Source: Saccoglossus kowalevskii
Taxonomy: Eukaryota > Hemichordata > Enteropneusta > Harrimaniidae
Length of the DNA stretch: 31,272 nt
NCBI RefSeq assembly: GCF_000003605.2
Contig: NW_003131853.1
Span: 617,031-648,302, forward strand
Direction of reading: 5' to 3'
The translations under genes and the position numbers were made by a program. This document shows positions 7,001 to 15,040 of the stretch, in pieces; the first letter of the stretch is position 1, and the number at the start of each line of letters is the position of its first letter. The notes under the pieces were generated by a model. It saw nothing but the letters and a program-made list of their open reading frames with translations, did not search any database and had not been told where the DNA came from.

Positions 7001-9973
7001 GACTTACGTTAAAACACTAACTTGTCCCACTGTTGTATAGAATAACAGTGTCATTTTAAGATCATCTCTGGGTCTGACTATTTTTCAAGTTTAGAAGAAT
7101 TTAAACAAGCCATACATGGCACAGTCCCCGTTAGTTATCAAATTTAAGACATAAAGTTTTGTTTATAGTAATATAGCTGGAATATAAACATGTCAGGAAT
7201 ATGATGATTGTTTAACATTTAAATGATTGACATTTGTATCTGATCGTCAAATGAGTATTGAGAGATGTTGCTCTAGAACAGCATTAATTAAAACAAAATC
7301 AGCCATTATGAATATATGTATAATGAATATATGAAATTTGAACATAGACAGTCAAAGCATGTCAGAGATATGGCTCTAAAAGCACAAAAATAGCCACCAT
7401 TAGGCCACTTTGAAAAGAATCGTCAAACCAATATATCCGTATATCTGTGACATGATGTATAATGAATATTAAAAATTTGAACATAATCAGTCAAAACAAG
7501 TCAGACATATGGGTCTGGAAACCCATTCATTAAAATAAAATGGCCACTGGACAGCCATTTTGAGCCTGATCTGAAAAATAAAATGACGTGCATCAGGAAC
7601 CCGTAATGTCTAATGTATGTACCAAGTTTGAACGAAATCCATTCATAAATGCCAGAAATGCTTGATATTTGATGATTTTTTAGCACAAAAATGACAACCA
7701 TTCGGCCATTTTGAATAGGATCGTCAAACCAGTCAATCTATGACATGATGTATAATGAATATTTAAAATTTGAACATAATCAGTCAAAACAAGTTGGAAA
7801 TATGGGTCTAGAAGCCCATTCATTAAAACAAAATGGCCGCCAGTCGGCCATTTTGAATGTTATCTGAAAAACAAAATTATTTGCATCAAGGTCGCACAAT
7901 GTCTAATGTATATATCAAGTTTGAACAAAATCCATCTGTAAACAGCCGAGAAATACTTGATTTTTATGATTTTTTAGCACAAAAATGGCCGCCATTCGGC
8001 CATCTTGAATCAGATCGTAAAACAAATGGACATGCATATGTATGATATTATGTATAATGTATGTGTGAAGTTTGATTGTGATTGGTCCAGGCATTTCTAA
8101 GATACAGGTCCGGACGCACGCACAGACCCACGCACGGACACACAGAGGTCAAAACATAAGTCCCCGTTTACGGACTTCGTCCGAACGGGGACTAATAAAG
8201 CAAGGCTTACCTCTTAAGCAAAGGAATGTTAAGAAGTCTTCAGTTTTAGGACACTTTTTGGTCAGTAAGCTGCTGCTACCTCTTCGGCATTTTACAGGAG
8301 TGGTATTAGGTGTACCCGGCAAAGACGACGGAAACTTACGTTGGGCATGCACCCGAGGTCTGTGAAATAGATATACGAGTCAGTGATTGAGCCAGTCAAT
8401 GAGAAAGGGAGCAATTGAGGGAGAAGTCAGTAAGAAGTAACGAGGCATGTACAAACATTCAGTATCATCAATTGCTTTTATACACAGCGCATTAAGCCAG
8501 TTTATTTGTGTATTTGTGTTGAATGAGTATGATCAAGACATGTAAGAGAGACAGCCCTGGAACAGAATTTGCTATAACAAAATTACTACATGTTTGATAA
8601 TACCATTCAACCATCTAATGGAATGAGCTCATGTGACATAATGCACAGTGTACATGTAAAGTTTGAATGTCATCAGTCAAGGCGTGTCAGATATGAACTA
8701 AACATGTTAAAACAAAGTGGCCACCAGTTGGCCATTTTGGAGCTGATCTGCAAATAAAAAAAAATGATATGCATCAAGATTCATTATGCTCAATGAACAT
8801 AGCAAGTTTGAATGAATTATGTCCATGTATAAATGGTAGCCAGTTCCATAGGGGCATAAATGTTTATTTTGATAATTTTAGCACTAAAACAGCAGCCAAT
8901 CTGCCATCCTTGATCAATCATAAAGCAAAATTTATGCATTTGCCCAGGCACGTCTGAGATACAGGTGCATATGGATGTAAGGGACTAATAAAATATGTCA
9001 TTAATGACAAGTATTTATTTAATTTCTGAAAATATGTGGTTAGTTGATACATGATATTAGTGGAACAGTAGCATAATGACATTTAAAAAGAGTGAAAACA
9101 CCTATCATGCAAATAGTGCAATCAACGGAAAAGAATGGCTTTCAGTTATAACAAAGGCACAATAACAAACCCTATAACATCAAACTACAACTCAATATTT
9201 TTTTTTAAAACTAGCATATGGATCAACATATTGCCTACCGAAAGCCTTCACAGACAGCCAAATGAATGGGAAAAAAAGAACTTCAGCAAGCTAAGTGTTA
9301 AGTCATTAAACCAAAAATAATAATTTACATAAACTTTGATACATAATTTACATAAACCTTCTAAAGTTGAGTTTTCCTGGCATTTTTTGCATAACTAGAA
9401 GAATCATTTTGACACTTTTTTTCAATTTTATGATTGTACAAATAATAAGACACCCAACAGAGTACAGGTGTACATGTAGTATCAAGAGCGTTCAAATAAA
9501 CTACACAAATTAGTCATGTGTCAATGCAATAAATTATTTACGTATGCAAATAAGTCATCTTCAGTCTGTCATAGTATAATTTTCTAGATTGTACACTGTG
9601 GAAAGTATAATCTAACACAGACTTACTTTTTAGGCTTTGGGAGCTCTTCAACTTCAGTTTCAGAGTTAGAATTAACTGAACTGCTGGAAATGCTTTCTTT
9701 TCTCTTCTTTCGAATCCTGGTTTTATGCTGAGAATTAAAAGTAGTATCTGAACTGTACCCTTTATCCCTTTCTTCTTCCTTTTTTTCTTTGCACTTCTTT
9801 GGGAGACGTCTTTCTTTGTACCGTCTGAAAGTGGGCGGAGTAGAGCATGAGCTTCCTGGTAGGCTGCCGGTAGTCGAATCACCTTTCCTATGAGGTTTCA
9901 GGGATTGTAAGGATGCATACAACGCTTTACGTAGCTCCTTTTCTTCTCTCCATAAGATGCCTCCATTGTAATC
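954..9973 (-). CDS. JARID2: JARID2 gene, partial (seven phased coding exons; both protein ends missing)
   Basis: Spliced span of a Jumonji/ARID protein. JARID2 is a catalytically inactive JmjC-family cofactor that recruits and stimulates PRC2 (H3K27 methylation) in the nucleus. Exon phases agree at every junction: 9973-9627 (ends phase 2), 8359-8211 (ends phase 1), 6941-6652, 5164-3701 (phase 0), 3249-3179 (ends phase 2), 3069-2988, 1079-954; total 2529 nt, 843 codons without an internal stop. Similarity to human JARID2 from memory is unmistakable at [35 protein letters not shown], the JmjN block and [18 protein letters not shown]5 demethylases also have JmjN plus ARID, but lack the AQRKF and [12 protein letters not shown] motifs, so KDM5 is excluded. 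Missing: initiator Met, the end of ARID, JmjC and the C5HC2 finger (expected left of position 1). Confidence 0.95.
1345..1510 (+). repeat. Degraded family B module
   Basis: Words shared with the better copies at 14051, 19799 and 30929: CCACTCAAGGTCTCTAT, GAAGCAATTGAGC, CTTCGAAAATAGCATTTTTTA, AATTAGAGAATTGAAG, GAATGAACAA. It lacks the end hairpins. Confidence 0.6.
1724..1932. mobile_element. TA-flanked miniature inverted-repeat element (MITE), 209 bp
   Basis: Left end CTGTAGAATACTTTATTTTC and right end GAAAATAAAGTATTCCACAG are inverted repeats with one mismatch; TA dinucleotides at 1722-1723 and 1933-1934 are the target duplication. TIR plus TA duplication is typical of Tc1/mariner-type non-autonomous elements. 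The interior repeats the words GTGAAAATAAA and AATTCCA(A/G)GC in both orientations. No coding capacity. It separates family A-like sequence on its right from family B-like sequence on its left. Confidence 0.88.
1935..2820 (+). repeat. Degraded family A sequence
   Basis: Contains family A words: GATTGGTCCAGGCATG (1954 region), GGCCGCCAGT, GTTCCATAATGTTCAAAG, AACAAAATCCAT, a second TTGATTGGTCTTGGCATG (2209 region), AACAAAATGGCCACC, and then diverged palindromic modules (CAAGTCAGCCATTTTTG; AAAATGGCTGGCAGTTGACC). Two open frames here (2285-2584 plus, 2815-2546 minus) lie in repeat sequence and are not genes. Confidence 0.6.
2988..3069 (-). CDS. JARID2: JARID2 exon: first part of ARID DNA-binding domain
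   Basis: 82 nt; acceptor TTTCAG (AG at 3071-3070), donor GTATGT at 2987-2982. The first base completes Arg, then [27 protein letters not shown], aligning with human [20 protein letters not shown]. It contributes early helices of the ARID fold, which binds DNA. It leaves in phase 0. The intron before it is only 109 bp; the one after it is 1908 bp and holds repeats. Confidence 0.94.
3173..3178 (-). promoter_or_regulatory. Non-canonical GC donor splice site (GC-AG intron 3178-3070)
   Basis: The exon-intron junction reads AAAAG|GCAAGT on the minus strand; the matching acceptor is TTTCAG (AG at 3071-3070). GC donors usually have strong flanking consensus, as here (AG|GCAAGT). The reading frame and the conserved Arg-Trp junction demand it. 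Confidence 0.88.
3179..3249 (-). CDS. JARID2: JARID2 exon: JmjN-ARID junction, with GC donor
   Basis: 71 nt, from acceptor TTTCTCAG (AG at 3251-3250) to a GC donor, AAAAG|GCAAGT, with GC at 3178-3177. It reads [24 protein letters not shown] (split after MQ for readability), aligning with human [20 protein letters not shown] LGRR. The last Arg codon is AG plus A from the next exon. Using the nearby GT (3174-3173) instead would give an immediate ATG-GGG-ACC-TAA stop in the next exon, so the GC donor is required. Confidence 0.92.
3495..3607. mobile_element. Short TA-flanked MITE, 113 bp
   Basis: Left TCGTAAAATCTGTATTAG and the right end, read on the other strand, CTGTAAAATCTATATTAG are inverted repeats; TA lies outside both ends (3493-3494, 3608-3609). 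The terminal CTGTAAAATC resembles the ends of the larger element at 23669. It lies in the intron just downstream of the JmjN exon. Confidence 0.65.
3701..5164 (-). CDS. JARID2: JARID2 long exon: disordered basic region, AT-hook, JmjN domain
   Basis: 488 codons, phase 0 at both ends; acceptor TTAG with AG at 5166-5165, donor GTAAGT at 3700-3695. A GTG at 5155 is not a start; the exon simply opens VGKVITP. Codons 1-100 are Pro-rich (SPPPG, PPPLIP, VPPPIM). The middle is Lys/Arg/Ser-rich and disordered. [11 protein letters not shown] near codons 321-331 (about 4204-4172) is an AT-hook with a GRP core. A Thr/Ala/Asn low-complexity tract follows (about 4065-3920, DNA rich in GTAGTAGTAG on the plus strand). 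From about 3823 to the end is the JmjN domain: [20 protein letters not shown] through [12 protein letters not shown], the family pattern of Pro-x-x-x-Glu-Trp/Phe-x-Asp-Pro-Leu-x-Tyr-Ile and Pro-Pro-x-x-Trp. JmjN packs against the JmjC fold, which is not in the window. Confidence 0.95.
4172..4204 (-). other. JARID2: AT-hook motif in JARID2
   Basis: [11 protein letters not shown], with the GRP core flanked by basic residues, is the classic minor-groove AT-hook. It sits about 110 codons before JmjN inside the disordered exon. I do not recall an equivalent at this place in human JARID2, so it may be a lineage feature. Confidence 0.8.
5165..5682. other. Intron segment with GC-richer patch and overlapping ORFs
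   Basis: Within the intron between 6652 and 5164. The plus strand has an ATG-started 93-codon frame at 5316-5597 ([20 protein letters not shown]...); the minus strand has a 62-codon frame at 5569-5381 starting [20 protein letters not shown], which has the look of a mitochondrial presequence (Arg, Ser/Thr, no acid early). Neither matches a family I recognise. A decayed retrocopy or captured exon is possible; coincidence is as likely. Confidence 0.25.
5683..6603 (+). repeat. Family A repeat, near-complete copy 1
   Basis: Begins around AACAAGTCATGTATGGGACA with a small hairpin (GGGAC-A-GTCCC) and TTAGTTATCAAATTTAA, shared with 7104. The interior alternates modules of an imperfect palindrome (AAAATGGC..GCC..GGCCATTTT), a GATGATTTTTTAGCA segment and TTTGAACAAAATCCA. 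It then reads TTGATTGTGATTGGTCCAGG, a tandem 13-mer, and a tail GCGGGGACTAA. Its end is 48 bp from the JARID2 exon boundary at 6652. No ORF of note. Confidence 0.8.
6520..6571 (+). repeat. Tandem 13-mer, four copies
   Basis: AAGGTCAATCCAT at 6520-6532, 6546-6558 and 6559-6571, with AAAGTCAATCCAT at 6533-6545. It occupies the place where the other family A copy carries a CACGCACGGACA-type simple repeat (about 8110-8147), so this is an internal variable minisatellite. Confidence 0.92.
6652..6941 (-). CDS. JARID2: JARID2 exon: disordered Ser/Thr-rich linker after the PRC2-binding segment
   Basis: The acceptor CAG has its AG at 6943-6942, and the donor GTAAGG is at 6651-6646; 290 nt, starting with the last two bases of a split Gly codon and ending in phase 0. 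It begins (G)[17 protein letters not shown], aligning with human GSPALPNSMVYFG directly after LCLRG, which decides between this acceptor and a second TAG acceptor at 6983-6982 that would put the frame into an early stop. The rest ([20 protein letters not shown] and onwards, many Ser/Thr/Asp/Asn) is predicted disordered, as expected for this part of JARID2, with no motif I recognise. Confidence 0.9.
7104..8195 (+). repeat. Family A repeat, near-complete copy 2
   Basis: Starts AACAAGCCATACATGGCACA then GTTAGTTATCAAATTTAA. The interior has three or more palindrome modules, the best at 7830-7854 (AAAATGGCCG, 5-nt loop, CGGCCATTTT) and 7985-8003 (ATGGCCG/CGGCCAT). It ends with a CG-rich simple repeat (8110-8147), a perfect hairpin (8160-8192) and CTAA at 8192-8195. 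It lies antisense to JARID2 and ends 9 bp from the GTAAGC donor of the PRC2-binding exon. Confidence 0.85.
8160..8192 (+). repeat. Perfect terminal hairpin of family A
   Basis: GTCCCCGTT-TA-CGGAC-TTC-GTCCG-AACGGGGAC: a 9-bp outer stem and 5-bp inner stem, interrupted only by TA, with a 3-nt loop. CTAA overlaps its last base. Confidence 0.95.
8211..8359 (-). CDS. JARID2: JARID2 exon: PRC2-binding motifs (AQRKF and [12 protein letters not shown])
   Basis: The acceptor CAG ends at 8360 and the donor GTAAGC is 8210-8205; 149 nt. It reads [20 protein letters not shown], then [16 protein letters not shown], then [19 protein letters not shown] corresponds to the human segment whose lysine (K116 in human numbering, as I recall) is methylated by PRC2 and then binds EED as an H3K27me3 mimic; that lysine codon is 8337-8335. 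[14 protein letters not shown] is almost identical to the human segment (about 152-165) that contacts SUZ12. Both are the strongest JARID2 signatures in the window. The Gly codon is split: G here plus GC from the next exon. A perfect GTAAGT at 8339-8334 inside the exon is a potential decoy donor. Confidence 0.95.
8515..8988 (+). repeat. Family A repeat, decayed copy 3
   Basis: Shares GTTTGAATGTCATCAGTCAA, AACAAAGTGGCCACCAGTTGG with CCATTTTG (palindrome), GCATCAAGATTCATTATG, TTTGATAATTTTAGCAC, CCAGGCACGTCTGAGATACA and the tail GGGACTAATAAA with CTAA at 8985-8988. The terminal hairpin is reduced to GGGAC. Start is uncertain. Confidence 0.65.
8989..9626. other. Intron, nothing recognised
   Basis: AT-rich intron between the UIM exon and the family A copy. 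A 61-codon plus-strand frame at 9135-9320 has AT-driven composition and no recognisable motif. Confidence 0.5.
9627..9973 (-). CDS. JARID2: JARID2 exon: ubiquitin-interacting motif and basic N-terminal region
   Basis: The acceptor TAG lies at 9976-9974 and the donor GTAAGT at 9626-9621, so the exon is 347 nt, entered in phase 0 and left in phase 2. It opens with [18 protein letters not shown], aligning with the human segment that begins DSDGIPWSEERVVRKVL. Residues 10-23 of the exon ([14 protein letters not shown]) fit the UIM consensus of acidic residues followed by Ala-x-x-x-Ser, the part of JARID2 known to bind H2AK119 ubiquitin. Next come a Ser/Thr/Pro stretch, a strongly basic run ([16 protein letters not shown]), a Ser-rich acidic patch ([19 protein letters not shown]) and PKPKK. 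The preceding codons and the start Met lie upstream of an acceptor, so a further 5' exon exists. Confidence 0.93.
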
Positions 9974-11560
9974 CTACACGAATAAAATACAATATAGACA
10001 TGGTAAAAATATGAGCAATTCAGTTCATCAAGACAGATATGCTTAGAGATATTTCAGGGAATAAACAATTATTGACCATCAACAGTTGGCTAGAACAGAC
10101 AGGACTCGAGACAGGACATGAGATAATGAACAGTCAAAATTAATGAAGTATATTTTAGAAACAATGAATATAATACAGAATTAAGTACAATCCACAAAAC
10201 TACATTTACTGCTTGTCAATACACATGTCTGCCAACTGACTTTTATGCATATAATATATGTGCTACTATATCTTCTGCTCTACATTCGCATACACATTAA
10301 GCCCACCACACCACAATGCCGTGTGACCCAACTGTTGTGTCGTATTAGGTGGTCAGTGTCTGCTCTGATGATTGTTTTTTTCCCTTGTATCATTCTGAGC
10401 ATGTTCAGTTTTATCGAGTCATACCGTGATGAGTTGCTTAGGGTGATGTGCATGATGCTACATGTGTAGCTGCATCAAGTTTTGACAGTACACCAATCAG
10501 AGAGTGAAACATGAAACTGGAAGACGACGAATAACTTCCATGCTACAACATACTAGTATCACGCCAAGTTGTGCATGGTACTACCTGTCTGCAGTACTCA
10601 CTGCAAGTTCTGGCAATACCTATTATCTTGCCACTTTGTTTCGGTCGTAGAGGGTGGTGTGTGACAGGTTTTACACTGAGGGAGAGTAACAACATAAGGA
10701 TCTGACGACAGAGCTCAAAATTCATAGAAGTGATTGCCTAGATTTTACACCTGAATGGCTTAATACCCTTCAAAAAATAATTGAATATTTACTTCATAAT
10801 TTCTATCTGCAGTTTTACCAATATGGGTCCTGAAATTTGGTGACCTTATTTTAAACATTCACACTCTGCAATAGTGCTTTATTCTATTCCATCAAACATG
10901 ACACAAGAAGATAAACATAACATTCAGGAATGAAACAAACTTAATTATAGTCTCAATTCAGTATGGATATAAATTTTCTACATGACTGCACCTTACATTG
11001 TAAAAGTCAATCAACATACATTCTCAGTACATCTATGGGTCTCTGGTCATTGGCATACATTTACCACATACAGAAGTTGACTAAATCTAAATATGCATGT
11101 GTTAAGAGGTCTATACGATAATCAAAACTATGGAATAAACTGTGATATGATGCTATTGCTCGTTTTAATGCTAAAAGTTGAAAGTGAAAAAGTCAAAAAA
11201 ACAATGCCAGCAGTGAATGGATCATTCAATTTGCCATATCAAAATGTTGTGCCTTTTAATTTCAAACAGAGATATTCAAAGTGAATATTGAATTAGACAT
11301 GAAACTAAAAAGACAAATTAACTTTGTAATCTAACATTTTCTTTAAGATAAGCTTTGACAGCATGCTTGTTAACTGTGTGTCATTTTTAATAACCATAAA
11401 CTTTAAACTGTTTTTAACAAATACATGCTCATGCCCCCTTACATGTATGTACAATATTTCATGCTAGGTGGGTTGGGGAAAGGGGTAAGGTATAAAAGCA
11501 ATCATGAAGTAGTAGCTTTTCAAGTACAAAAATTTAGAAATTTTGAGCTACAAAAAAAAT
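9974..11560. other. Upstream intron or flank of JARID2; one GC-richer patch
   Basis: Mostly AT-rich. About 10300-10740 is less AT-rich and contains an excellent acceptor-like tract on the minus strand (TTGTTACTCTCCCTCAG, AG at 10677-10676) followed by codons for VKPVTHHPLRPKQSGKII and a GTGAGT. A CACCAATCAGAGAG (CCAAT box-like) is at about 10489 on the plus strand. No downstream junction matches the phase needed by the next exon, so I do not call an exon. Confidence 0.3.
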
Positions 11561-11567
11561 AAAAAAA

Positions 11568-11614
<47 letters not shown>

Positions 11615-11615
11615 A
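11561..11615 (+). repeat. (AAAT)n microsatellite
   Basis: About thirteen tandem AAAT/ATAA units after an A-rich lead; it runs directly into the assembly gap, so the true length is unknown. Confidence 0.95.
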
Positions 11616-11760
11616 NNNNNNNNNNNNNNNNNNNNNNNNNNNNNNNNNNNNNNNNNNNNNNNNNNNNNNNNNNNNNNNNNNNNNNNNNNNNNNNNNNNNN
11701 NNNNNNNNNNNNNNNNNNNNNNNNNNNNNNNNNNNNNNNNNNNNNNNNNNNNNNNNNNNN
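11616..11760. other. Assembly gap (145 N)
   Basis: A run of N immediately after the tetranucleotide repeat; probably an unresolved repeat. Confidence 0.99.
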
Positions 11761-12366
11761 TCTGGTTAAAAAATGAAGAATTACAAGTAGAGCTGGAAAG
11801 GTGTACCTACGAGTGCTCATTTTCATGTTTGGGCATAAAATGATACAGGGTCGGCCTGAAAAATCTAGGAACGGTTGGGCTATCAGAAATGCATTATCTT
11901 TATTTATTTGGTTTAAAATATAACTATCCTGTAAAATTTGCAAACTTAACCATCATCCAATGCTAGTCTTTGTAATCCAAAACAAATTCAACAGAAACAA
12001 TTTACAGATTATAAAATAGATGAAATATACCTATAATTTATTTTATTTCCTTGTTATCATCTTTTGAAAACACAATATTTTCTGTATTAGTAGTGCATGC
12101 ACTCATGTGAATGACAGAGGTGTATGTGTCTATGATCATAATTAGTCAAATTTAATGACCTAGCATAAAATGAATGCATTTTTTTTAGCTTATGTACACT
12201 GATACTGAAGATGTGATAATAAGGAAATATGATAAATAATAACTAAAGAGGAAAAAAACTTGTTCATAAATTTGGATCTGTATCATCAAAAATGATGATA
12301 CAATACACATTATAATTTGAGTTGGTATACATAGACAGTATTACTGTAATTCAATATTTCACTTAC

Positions 12367-12411
12367 AGAGGAATTCCCACATCTACTGAGAACAATCTCT
12401 GGAGTATATCC
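12367..12411 (-). CDS. Candidate 45-nt upstream micro-exon of JARID2
   Basis: Between an acceptor ATGTTAG (AG at 12413-12412) and a perfect donor GTAAGT at 12366-12361 lie 45 nt, fifteen open codons reading GYTPEIVLSRCGNSS. It ends in phase 0, as required by the phase-0 start of the exon at 9973. The conserved vertebrate sequence just before this point (RPKRNIIQKKYDD in human) is only faintly similar, there is no Met, and the acceptor has a weak pyrimidine tract. It may be a real short exon or a chance AG/GTAAGT pair. Confidence 0.35.
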
Positions 12412-13055
12412 CTAACATACATTGATTAATTACAATTGGCAACAACCTTGAAAATTGTCTGTCATTAAAAGCTTGTTGTAAAGGGCTTGAAATAAATACA
12501 GACATTCAACTGCAGTACAGTAGCTTTGAAACGAAAACAGCAGTATCTAAAATTAGATGGTACTATATTGATCCTATGTGACAACAGCAGTCTAGTAACT
12601 GTCTACAGAATATTGGGAGCGTATCAACCAAATTCTTATCTATTTATAGAAAGTAATTTTTAGAACTAAAAAAAACATACAAATTGTTGAAAATTTTATT
12701 CAGCATACAACAGAATAGTTCTTTATTGACATCATAGAGAAATTGTTACATTTCAATATACAAGTTTCAATTATTCTCGAAAAGCCACCACTTCGACCCT
12801 GAAAAAGTGGAAAAATTATCAGTACCTTTTGTAAGCAAAACATGCTTCCAGGTTTATATATGGTCAGATAACTATGGATTGTGGTAAAAATATGTTCATG
12901 TTGGCAAGCTCCTGTGTATATTTCTTTGTATTATTGTTCAGTCCCTAGCTTAGCTCTGCACACCAACAAAAAAATAGTTTGGGTTTGACTGTTAAGATGT
13001 AAACTTAACTTCATCAAACTAATCGTAATATAATTGGCAGTGTATAAGAATAATA
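12412..13055. other. AT-rich stretch, nothing recognised
   Basis: No ORF above background, no inverted-repeat element and no RNA gene seen. Confidence 0.5.
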
Positions 13056-13325
13056 CGAAAATATAATTTTTTATCAAAAATTACAAAAATATTTGCCAAA
13101 AATAGAGAATAAATGATATCCGCACGAAATGTACAAATCTGATAGAGATCCACCCAACATACTTAAATATAACATATCAAAGAAAATTTGCAGGTAGTTT
13201 TTCATGAAAAAGTCAAAAATAGCATTTTTACCGAAAATGACAAATATTAGCAAAGGTCTAATCAAGGTACCTACATACCAAGTATCAAAGCAATTGAGCT
13301 GTTAGTTTTCAAGAAGAATTGCAAA
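13056..13325 (+). repeat. Family B repeat, partial copy
   Basis: Two degraded ~150-bp modules: TACAAAAATATTTGCCAAAA, AATAGAGAATAAATGATATC, ACGAAATGTACAAATCTGAT, then AAAAGTCAAAAATAGCATTT and ACCAAGTATCAAAGCAATTG. It lacks both end hairpins. Confidence 0.7.
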
Positions 13326-14050
13326 TTGAAGCAAATATCACAAAAACAAGCAGAATTGCCACAGATCAAATGCAACATTATGCAATTTGAAGATTGTGAA
13401 CAAAAATTCATTTTTGATTATTTAAAAATTTTCTCAATTGATATGCATGTCATCCATGAGATCCAGATACACAAGCAATGCACTCCATTATTACAAGCAA
13501 TTTAAGATAGAAATGAAACTAACCCAAAGTATTACATGCAGTTAACTAGTACAATAATCAAGTTACATGTACATCATGTATTTGAGAAAAAAGCCTATTT
13601 CCAGTATTTCATTACTACTGATACAGTCAGTAGTTCATGAAACCTTAGAGACAAAGAGCCAGTTGTACAGGTAGATAAAGTCAATTTATTACATATTGTA
13701 CATGATATTACAGAATCTAAAATCTTTCCATTTTTCTGACCATGTAAATTATATGCTGGGTGCACTTCAACATTCCAACCCATCCAAATAAATGAATGAC
13801 ATCTAAGTAGTTAATTAATTTATTGACAAGCCCACATCTGGCCACTCAACCAAATCAATATTGATACTTCCTACCTAATCACTTATATTCAGGGTCATAT
13901 TAAACAAGTCAATATCAGGACATAAACTCTATTCAACTCAGTTATTAATGCCTAACAATTAGAAAAGAATATACATGCAAGTAAACACACTGACTGCTCT
14001 ATTAAAAGCTTATCTTCAGTACAGTAAAAATTGGATTTATTACAGAATTA

Positions 14051-14418
14051 TAAACAAACAGCCTCTCAGCTGAAATAGCTCTGCTGTTAGCAATGCACAT
14101 TTCAATTAAAGGAGAAAAGATATTATTAGAAAAGGAACAAATCTGAGAGAGGTCTATCTGAGGTATCCAAATGTATAGTATCAAAGCAATCGGACTTGCG
14201 GTTTTCAACAAGAAGTCGAAAATATCACTTTTTACCAAAAATATATATCAAAATTAGAGAATTGAAGATACCACCACGAAATGAACAAATCTAAGAGAAG
14301 TCTGCCCAAGGTACATACCGTATACACCAAGTATCAAAGCAATAAGAATTGTAGTTTTCAAGAAGAAGTCAAAAAAGTAAAAAGTTGACACGGACGTCAA
14401 AGTCAACTGCGGAGCTAA
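14051..14418 (+). repeat. Family B repeat, full-length copy
   Basis: Starts AACAAACAGCCTCTCAGCTG (5' hairpin CAGC..GCTG) and AGCTCTGCTGTTAGCAATGC. Two internal modules are spaced about 153 bp (TATCAAAGCA at 14179 and 14332), each with GGTCTAYCTGAGG-like sequence, a CAATCGGACTTGCGGTTTTC-like core and AAGAAGTCGAAAA. It ends GTCAACTGCGGAGCTAA with CTAA at 14415-14418. Confidence 0.8.
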
Positions 14419-14499
14419 ATATGACTTTGTACCACAGGCACACATCTATCATTCACACAAGCATATGAGCTTCTTATAGAGCAAATATAGTACATGTTT

Positions 14500-14645
14500 T
14501 CTGATGGATAGATGATATGATGCTTGATTTTTGTGCATGTTTAGCATTAAAATGGATACGGTACTAAAATCAACCATCATGACACATTGCATGTGTAAAT
14601 CTTGAGCATGGTTGGTCCAGACATGTCTATAGATACTGCAACTAC
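14500..14645 (+). repeat. Family A fragment
   Basis: GATGCTTGATTTTTGTGCAT, TTTAGCATTAAAATGG and GGTTGGTCCAGACATGTCTA match the 3' half of family A; the terminal hairpin is absent. Confidence 0.55.
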
Positions 14646-14929
14646 TTTAAAAAAGTGTTTGTCTGCTTAAGAGAAAATATCCAATAACTTAAAACCACAC
14701 ACCATATAGAAAATGTCAGACATTATATTAATTCATATAAACACTATCAACAGTGTAAATGCAAATTTCTTGAATTTGGATAAAGAAAAACAATTTAAAC
14801 ATATCTTACAATCAAAAGATAAAGATACTATTATAGCCCTCTATGTGTACTTGAGTAACAGTAAATGAACAAACAAAAGAATACACTCAGTCACACTTAC
14901 TTAACTTTTTATTTACTCAACTTTCGCCT

Positions 14930-15040
14930 ACTTACTTTTTTTAGTTATACATTATTAACTTTATTACATTTTAAACACCAAATTAGAAATGTAAAATTGT
15001 CTACACGGTTGTAATAAAGCTGTTATCTATCTATCTATAA
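14930..15040 (+). mobile_element. Probable truncated non-LTR retrotransposon 3' end
   Basis: GGTTGTAATAAAGCTGTTAT followed by (TATC)n at 15024-15038 is the usual 3' tail style of CR1/L2-like LINEs, with an AATAAAG signal just before the short tandem tail. No reverse transcriptase frame is present, so the copy is heavily 5' truncated. Confidence 0.5.

Noticed and set aside
10543-10725. Minus frame with strong acceptor and RPKQSGKII, tempting as the JARID2 N-terminal RPKRNII exon
   Set aside because: No donor gives the phase-0 end required by the exon at 9973, except a weak GTAGTA; resemblance to human is three or four residues.
11548-11943. 131-codon minus ORF
   Set aside because: Most of it is the N gap and the AAAT repeat.
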